This document shows, one piece after another, positions 60,750 to 64,000 of a stretch of 64,000 nucleotides of DNA. Origin of the DNA: Phytomonospora endophytica. GTDB taxonomy: Bacteria > Actinomycetota > Actinomycetes > Mycobacteriales > Micromonosporaceae. Where the stretch lies: contig NZ_JACHGT010000004.1 in the NCBI RefSeq assembly GCF_014202425.1, positions 138,307-202,306 of the forward strand. Direction: 5' to 3'. The position numbers and the translations under genes were made by a program. Under the pieces are notes generated by a model that made no database searches, was not told the DNA's origin, and saw nothing but the letters and a program-made list of their open reading frames with translations. Position 1 is the first letter of the stretch, and each line of letters starts with the position of its first letter.

Positions 60750-61064
60750 ATGAGCGCGCAACTACCCGAGCACGAGTACCTGCTGCTGAAGTACCTGGTC
60801 CGGTTCTACGCCGACGATCAGCGCACCGGCAGGCCGCGGACCACCCGCCAGATCGCCGCCGCGCTCGGCGGCGACTACCCCGGCGGCGACCGGGCGATCA
60901 TCGACACGCTGGCCGGGTACGGCGTCTACTTCAAGCACCCGGCGCGGCCGGGACCGGCGTCGGTCACGTCGATCACCAAGCGCGTGACCGAAACGGTCGA
61001 GAACGACTCCAGAACCAGCGGTGATCCGTCCACCTGGGACGTGCCCGCGGCCTGGGACGACTGA
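60750..61064 (+). CDS. 104-aa hypothetical protein
   Basis: Starts at ATG 60750. The N-terminal half is helical with a possible helix-turn-helix (EHEYLLLKYLVRFYADDQ, TRQIAAALGGDYPGGDRAIIDTLAGYGVYF); the C-terminal half is polar and probably disordered (SITKRVTETVENDSRTSGDPSTWDVPAAWDD). It may be a small DNA-binding protein, but no family is recognised. It is divergent from the SNF2 gene and ahead of the DUF981 gene by 71 nt. Confidence 0.6.
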   Translation: MSAQLPEHEYLLLKYLVRFYADDQRTGRPRTTRQIAAALGGDYPGGDRAIIDTLAGYGVYFKHPARPGPASVTSITKRVTETVENDSRTSGDPSTWDVPAAWDD

Positions 61065-61135
61065 CCCGATCTCGCCGAAGCCCGTCGCGCGGCGGCGGGT
61101 TTCGGCAAGATCGGCTTGAACGACGGGGGGACGTC

Positions 61136-61840
61136 ATGCTTGCCGAAGGTCTCAAGATCGACTGGGCGTCGATGCCCACGTACAACACCGTCATGGCCGT
61201 CGCGGCCGGGGCGGGACTGCTCCTGGTCGCGGCGTTCGGCCGGCGGCTCGCCGACACCGAGACCGCCCTGCCGGTCGAGGGTTTCGCGCTGGCCTTCGGC
61301 GTCGTCGGGGCGATCCTCACCGGCACGGGCCTGCACATGACCTTGACGTGGCCGCTGGCCGCCGGGGGCTTCCCCTTCGACAACGTCATCTTCGGGGAAC
61401 CGGCCCTCGCCTTCGGCGTCATGCTGCTGGCGGCCGCGCTGTACCTGTGGAAACGGGGCATGGCCCTGGCCGAATCGCCCGACCGGATCGGTCACGTCCG
61501 GCGTCTCGCCGGGCCGCTGTCGGTCTTCGTCCTCGGCATGGGCCTCGCCTGCTTCGGGATCGCCGCGGCGGGCGTGAAGTACAAGCTCTTCGCCGCGCCG
61601 CCGGAGGAACCGATCTCCGGCGAGTTCGCCGACTACCCGATGATCGAGGCCGTCTTCATCTCCGGCCTGTATTTCGTCGTCGGCCTCGGCGCGGTCCTGC
61701 TGCCCTTCGCGCTGCGCAAATGGAGCGCGGGCCTGGTCAAGCTCGTCTGGCTGTGCTGGACGCTGACGGGCCTGGCGTTCCTGCTCTTCGGCGCGCTGAA
61801 CTACTTCACGCACATCGGCCTGATCGTCAACACGATGTGA
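61136..61840 (+). CDS. DUF981-family integral membrane protein
   Basis: A 234-aa protein starting at ATG 61136. Six or seven hydrophobic helices with the DUF981 start (MPTYNTVMAVAAGAGLLLVAAFG), GAILTGTGLHMTLTWPL, FDNVIFGEPALAFGVMLLAAALYLW and the end GLAFLLFGALNYFTHIGLIVNTM. The family has no assigned function; members resemble membrane-bound redox or sensor proteins in having conserved His and polar residues in helices (His at GLHMT and FTHIG). Confidence 0.85.
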   Translation: MLAEGLKIDWASMPTYNTVMAVAAGAGLLLVAAFGRRLADTETALPVEGFALAFGVVGAILTGTGLHMTLTWPLAAGGFPFDNVIFGEPALAFGVMLLAAALYLWKRGMALAESPDRIGHVRRLAGPLSVFVLGMGLACFGIAAAGVKYKLFAAPPEEPISGEFADYPMIEAVFISGLYFVVGLGAVLLPFALRKWSAGLVKLVWLCWTLTGLAFLLFGALNYFTHIGLIVNTM

Positions 61841-61852
61841 GACACCGCGCCG

Positions 61853-61880
61853 GGCGGCCGCCGCTGAGGCGACGGCCGCC
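61853..61880. terminator. 8-bp hairpin between convergent genes
   Basis: GGCGGCCG and CGGCCGCC flank a 12-nt loop, 12 nt after the DUF981 stop and 9 nt before the stop of the convergent peptidase gene. Confidence 0.6.
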
Positions 61881-61889
61881 GGTGCACGG

Positions 61890-63242
61890 CTAGTCGCCCC
61901 AGACCTCGGCGTGCCGGTCGGTGAGCTTCGGCCACTTCTCGCGGGTCGGCTTGTACAGGTAGACGACACCGCCCGAGCCGCTGCTGACGCCGCCGGAACT
62001 GTTGTAGCGCTTCGTGCGCAGCCAGATGTTCTCGAACTGGCGCCGCTTGTACACGTGCCGGACGGCCTCGTTGCTCGGCGAGGCCGGGTCGTTGGCGATG
62101 ACGTCGCCCTCGGCGGTGAAGCCGATGACGGTCATCAGGTGCCCGGCGGTGCCGTAACCGGCGCCGTCGAGTTCCTCCTTGAGGAAGGACTGCGAGGTGA
62201 TCACCGGGATGCCGGCCTTGATCAACCGCTCCACATCGGACAGCGAACGCAGTCGCGTGACGATCGCGTCCATGTCCTCGTAGGTGGCGGCGTAGGCGGC
62301 GTTGAAGGGCCAGTTCCCGCAGCCCTCGTACTGGTAGTCGTAGGTGAAGCGGGCCGCGTGGCAGACCTCGGGGTCGTCGAAGTCGGGGTTGACCCACGAC
62401 GTGTCCTCGGCGGTGGGGTAGCGGTCCCAGTAACCGAGGATCATCGTCGACGACGTCGGGCTGCACCAGGCCTGCCCGCCGTTGTCGTACTCGGGGTACT
62501 GCCCGATGTGCGTGTTCTGCGAGAAACGCGGCACGGCCAGTTCGATCCCGCGTGCCTCACCGGGAGCGGAGGCGGGCACCTCGAAGCGATCCTCCACGTG
62601 GGACGCCATCGCGCCGACGCGCCACACCTTCGGCGACGCCTCGGCCCCGGGCCTGCGGTAGAGCGTGACGCGCAGGCGGTAGGCGGTGAGCCGGTTGGCG
62701 TCGGGGTCGTCGATGGAGAAGGTGTCGGTGTAGACCGTGCTGCGCGGGTCGCCCTGGCCGTCCACGGAGGTGCGCCGGATGTCGGCGTCCCCGGCGGCCC
62801 AGCGGCCCATCACGTACCAGGGGGTCAGCCCGCCGTCCTGGTAGCGGCCGAGCAGCTCGACCTGGATCCACGTGCCCGCGGGCGTGTCGGCGTTCCACGA
62901 CGGGACCAGCTCGCTGGCGCCGAAGCGCAGCTCGTGCCAGGGACCGGTCCACGTCCCGTACTCCCAGGCGGCGGTGGTGCCGGTGTGGGGATCGGTGTAG
63001 TCGACCGTCCCGGCGGGCCGGCCGAGGCGGATGCCGTCGCGGCCGTGGCCCGAGGCCTTGACGCCGTCGGTGCGGCCGCGGTGCCAGTCGGCGACCGAAC
63101 TCCACGCGCGGAAGTCGACGGGGTTGTCCGGCGGCTCGTGGTCGGCGCCGTCGGCGGCGGCGACGCCGGGAACGGCCACAGTGGACGCCGCGGCGGCCAG
63201 GCCGGCGGCGAGCACCACACGCCGGGACACGGACTTGCTCAT
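61890..63242 (-). CDS. Secreted C39-like cysteine peptidase
   Basis: A 450-aa exported protein starting at ATG 63242 with AGGAAG upstream (an upstream ATG 63335 lacks one). The N-terminus SKSVSRRVVLAAGLAAAAST is a Tat-type signal with cleavage near GVAAAD. Residues about 35-225 are a beta-rich domain (YTDPHTGTTAAWEYGTWTGPW); residues about 230-450 are a papain-like C39_2 domain with catalytic Cys in GQAWCSPTSSTM, His in GHLMTVIGF and Asn/Asp in VIANDPAS. No peptide exporter adjoins, so it is a stand-alone extracellular protease or amidase rather than a bacteriocin-processing unit. Confidence 0.87.
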   Translation of the reverse strand: MSKSVSRRVVLAAGLAAAASTVAVPGVAAADGADHEPPDNPVDFRAWSSVADWHRGRTDGVKASGHGRDGIRLGRPAGTVDYTDPHTGTTAAWEYGTWTGPWHELRFGASELVPSWNADTPAGTWIQVELLGRYQDGGLTPWYVMGRWAAGDADIRRTSVDGQGDPRSTVYTDTFSIDDPDANRLTAYRLRVTLYRRPGAEASPKVWRVGAMASHVEDRFEVPASAPGEARGIELAVPRFSQNTHIGQYPEYDNGGQAWCSPTSSTMILGYWDRYPTAEDTSWVNPDFDDPEVCHAARFTYDYQYEGCGNWPFNAAYAATYEDMDAIVTRLRSLSDVERLIKAGIPVITSQSFLKEELDGAGYGTAGHLMTVIGFTAEGDVIANDPASPSNEAVRHVYKRRQFENIWLRTKRYNSSGGVSSGSGGVVYLYKPTREKWPKLTDRHAEVWGD

Positions 63243-63348
63243 GTGGCTTCCTAACGGGAGATGAGAACTGGGTGAAGGATTCCTACTATTCCAAGCGCTC
63301 CGGCGGTAGGCAAGCATCGAAACGGGCCTTGACACGAGCCTTTTCGGC

Positions 63349-64000
63349 TCAGTAATAGCGTCGGAGTTCCGGCCAGATCACCGACCACGGTCGCGTGGTG
63401 CCCGTGCAGGTCCACAGTTCGGCGCCCTGTTCCTCGTTGTCGACACCGAAGCCGTTGTCGAAGGTCGCGGCCAGGACGCAGCCGGTGAAGAACGGGGCGA
63501 ACGCGGCCGTGTCGCCGCCTTTCTGGCGGAGGATCACCACGCCGCCGGCGGCGTCGGGCGGTGGACCCCAGTCATAGAAGGACATGTGGCCCGAATAGGG
63601 CTCGGGAAGACCCAGTTCGGGACCGTACCGGGCGATCGCGCCCGCCTGACCGTAGTTCTGGGTGAACACCACCGGCGGTTTCGAGCGCGACCAGACCTCC
63701 GCGGTCGCCTCGGCCAGCTCGCGCCAGCCGACCTGCTCGCCCTGTTCGGCGTTGATCCCGTTGACGGCGCCGAGCGCGGCGGGCGGCAGCACCGGCAGCG
63801 AGACCACGGCCGAGGAGGCCCCGGCGACGACCACGGCGGCGGTGAGCGACGCGCGTCGTCCGGTGTTCTTCACCCAGGCGAGGGCGGGCGCGGCTCCGGC
63901 GGCGGTGAGGGCCAGCAGGATCGGCAGGACGTAGTAGCCCTTGCCGCCCCCGGCGAGCGTGAGGGCGAACATCACCGGGTAGGCGACGGCGACCGGCCGG
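63349..64000 (-). CDS. GT39-like membrane glycosyltransferase, C-terminal part
   Basis: Only the last 217 residues are in the window; the N-terminal catalytic part lies past base 64000. What is visible is the end of the membrane domain (MFALTLAGGGKGYYVLPILLALTAAGAAPALAWV, then a second helix pair) and an extracytoplasmic C-terminal region with VVFTQNYGQAGAIARYGPELGLP, PYSGHMSFYDWGPP and GCVLAATFDNGFGVDNEEQGAELWTCTG, as in actinobacterial ArnT/PMT-like proteins. These transfer sugars from lipid-phosphate donors to wall polymers or proteins. The assignment rests on the GKGYY membrane segment and the C-terminal pattern. Confidence 0.75.
   Translation of the reverse strand, partial: RPVAVAYPVMFALTLAGGGKGYYVLPILLALTAAGAAPALAWVKNTGRRASLTAAVVVAGASSAVVSLPVLPPAALGAVNGINAEQGEQVGWRELAEATAEVWSRSKPPVVFTQNYGQAGAIARYGPELGLPEPYSGHMSFYDWGPPPDAAGGVVILRQKGGDTAAFAPFFTGCVLAATFDNGFGVDNEEQGAELWTCTGTTRPWSVIWPELRRYY

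Noticed and set aside
61890-63242. Bacteriocin-processing C39 peptidase
   Set aside because: It is a secreted stand-alone protein without an ABC transporter fusion or a precursor gene nearby.

Overview
The window is 64 kb of very GC-rich DNA with GTG starts, short intergenic gaps, a SARP-type regulator, a snapalysin protease, Tat-type signal peptides and many leaderless-looking promoters. This points to a filamentous actinomycete (Actinomycetia). The genus cannot be read from the sequence. Both edges cut genes: a PHB-type esterase at the left and a GT39-like membrane glycosyltransferase at the right. I see about 64 protein genes, one tRNA-Asn(GTT), one broken two-component kinase gene, several hairpin terminators, and no rRNA, CRISPR, insertion sequence or phage.

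Layout. 1-6.4 kb: secreted esterase, divergent ROK regulator, DoxX protein and a secreted GH89 alpha-N-acetylglucosaminidase. 6.4-10.5 kb: an AfsR-type SARP gene between two small proline-rich membrane proteins, with 11-bp-spaced TCAAG repeats. 10.5-17.3 kb: dusB, TetR/SRPBCC pair, DUF3224, PadR with a divergent MATE exporter, snapalysin and an SDR. 17.6-27.7 kb: ppdK, small proteins, a DHFR-like protein, VOC and NmrA-like proteins, a membrane-anchored beta-propeller, and leaderless dnaG. 27.9-32.7 kb: a secreted beta-helix/discoidin protein under LacI-type operators, and an ABC-2 exporter operon. 32.7-35.1 kb: a caspase-like/beta-propeller effector translationally coupled to an EACC1-like protein. 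35.1-41.7 kb: an SDR-alpha/beta-hydrolase fusion under a TetR, a small kinase, an ankyrin protein, a kinase gene that lost its catalytic core beside an intact LuxR-type response regulator, and PAP2. 41.8-48.3 kb: Gfo/Idh/MocA, a giant TPR protein, a sugar-phosphate isomerase and a ThuA-like protein. 48.4-64 kb: tRNA-Asn, DUF389, a D-amino-acid module (RidA, PLP D-amino-acid deaminase, N-acyl-D-amino-acid deacylase), CGNR and MarR regulators, a SNF2/SWIM pair, DUF981 and a C39-like peptidase.

How they fit together. The SARP gene, its two flanking membrane proteins and the distant TPR gene share the same direct-repeat element, so they may form one regulon. Three secreted hydrolases (GH89, beta-helix protein, snapalysin) each carry a rare TTA leucine codon within their first 18 codons, which suggests bldA-type developmental control of exoenzyme production. 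At least 14 genes have a TAnnnT box 6-9 nt before the start codon and no Shine-Dalgarno, so leaderless mRNAs look common here. The most system-like item is the EACC1/caspase pair, which resembles actinobacterial conflict (anti-phage or programmed-death) systems.
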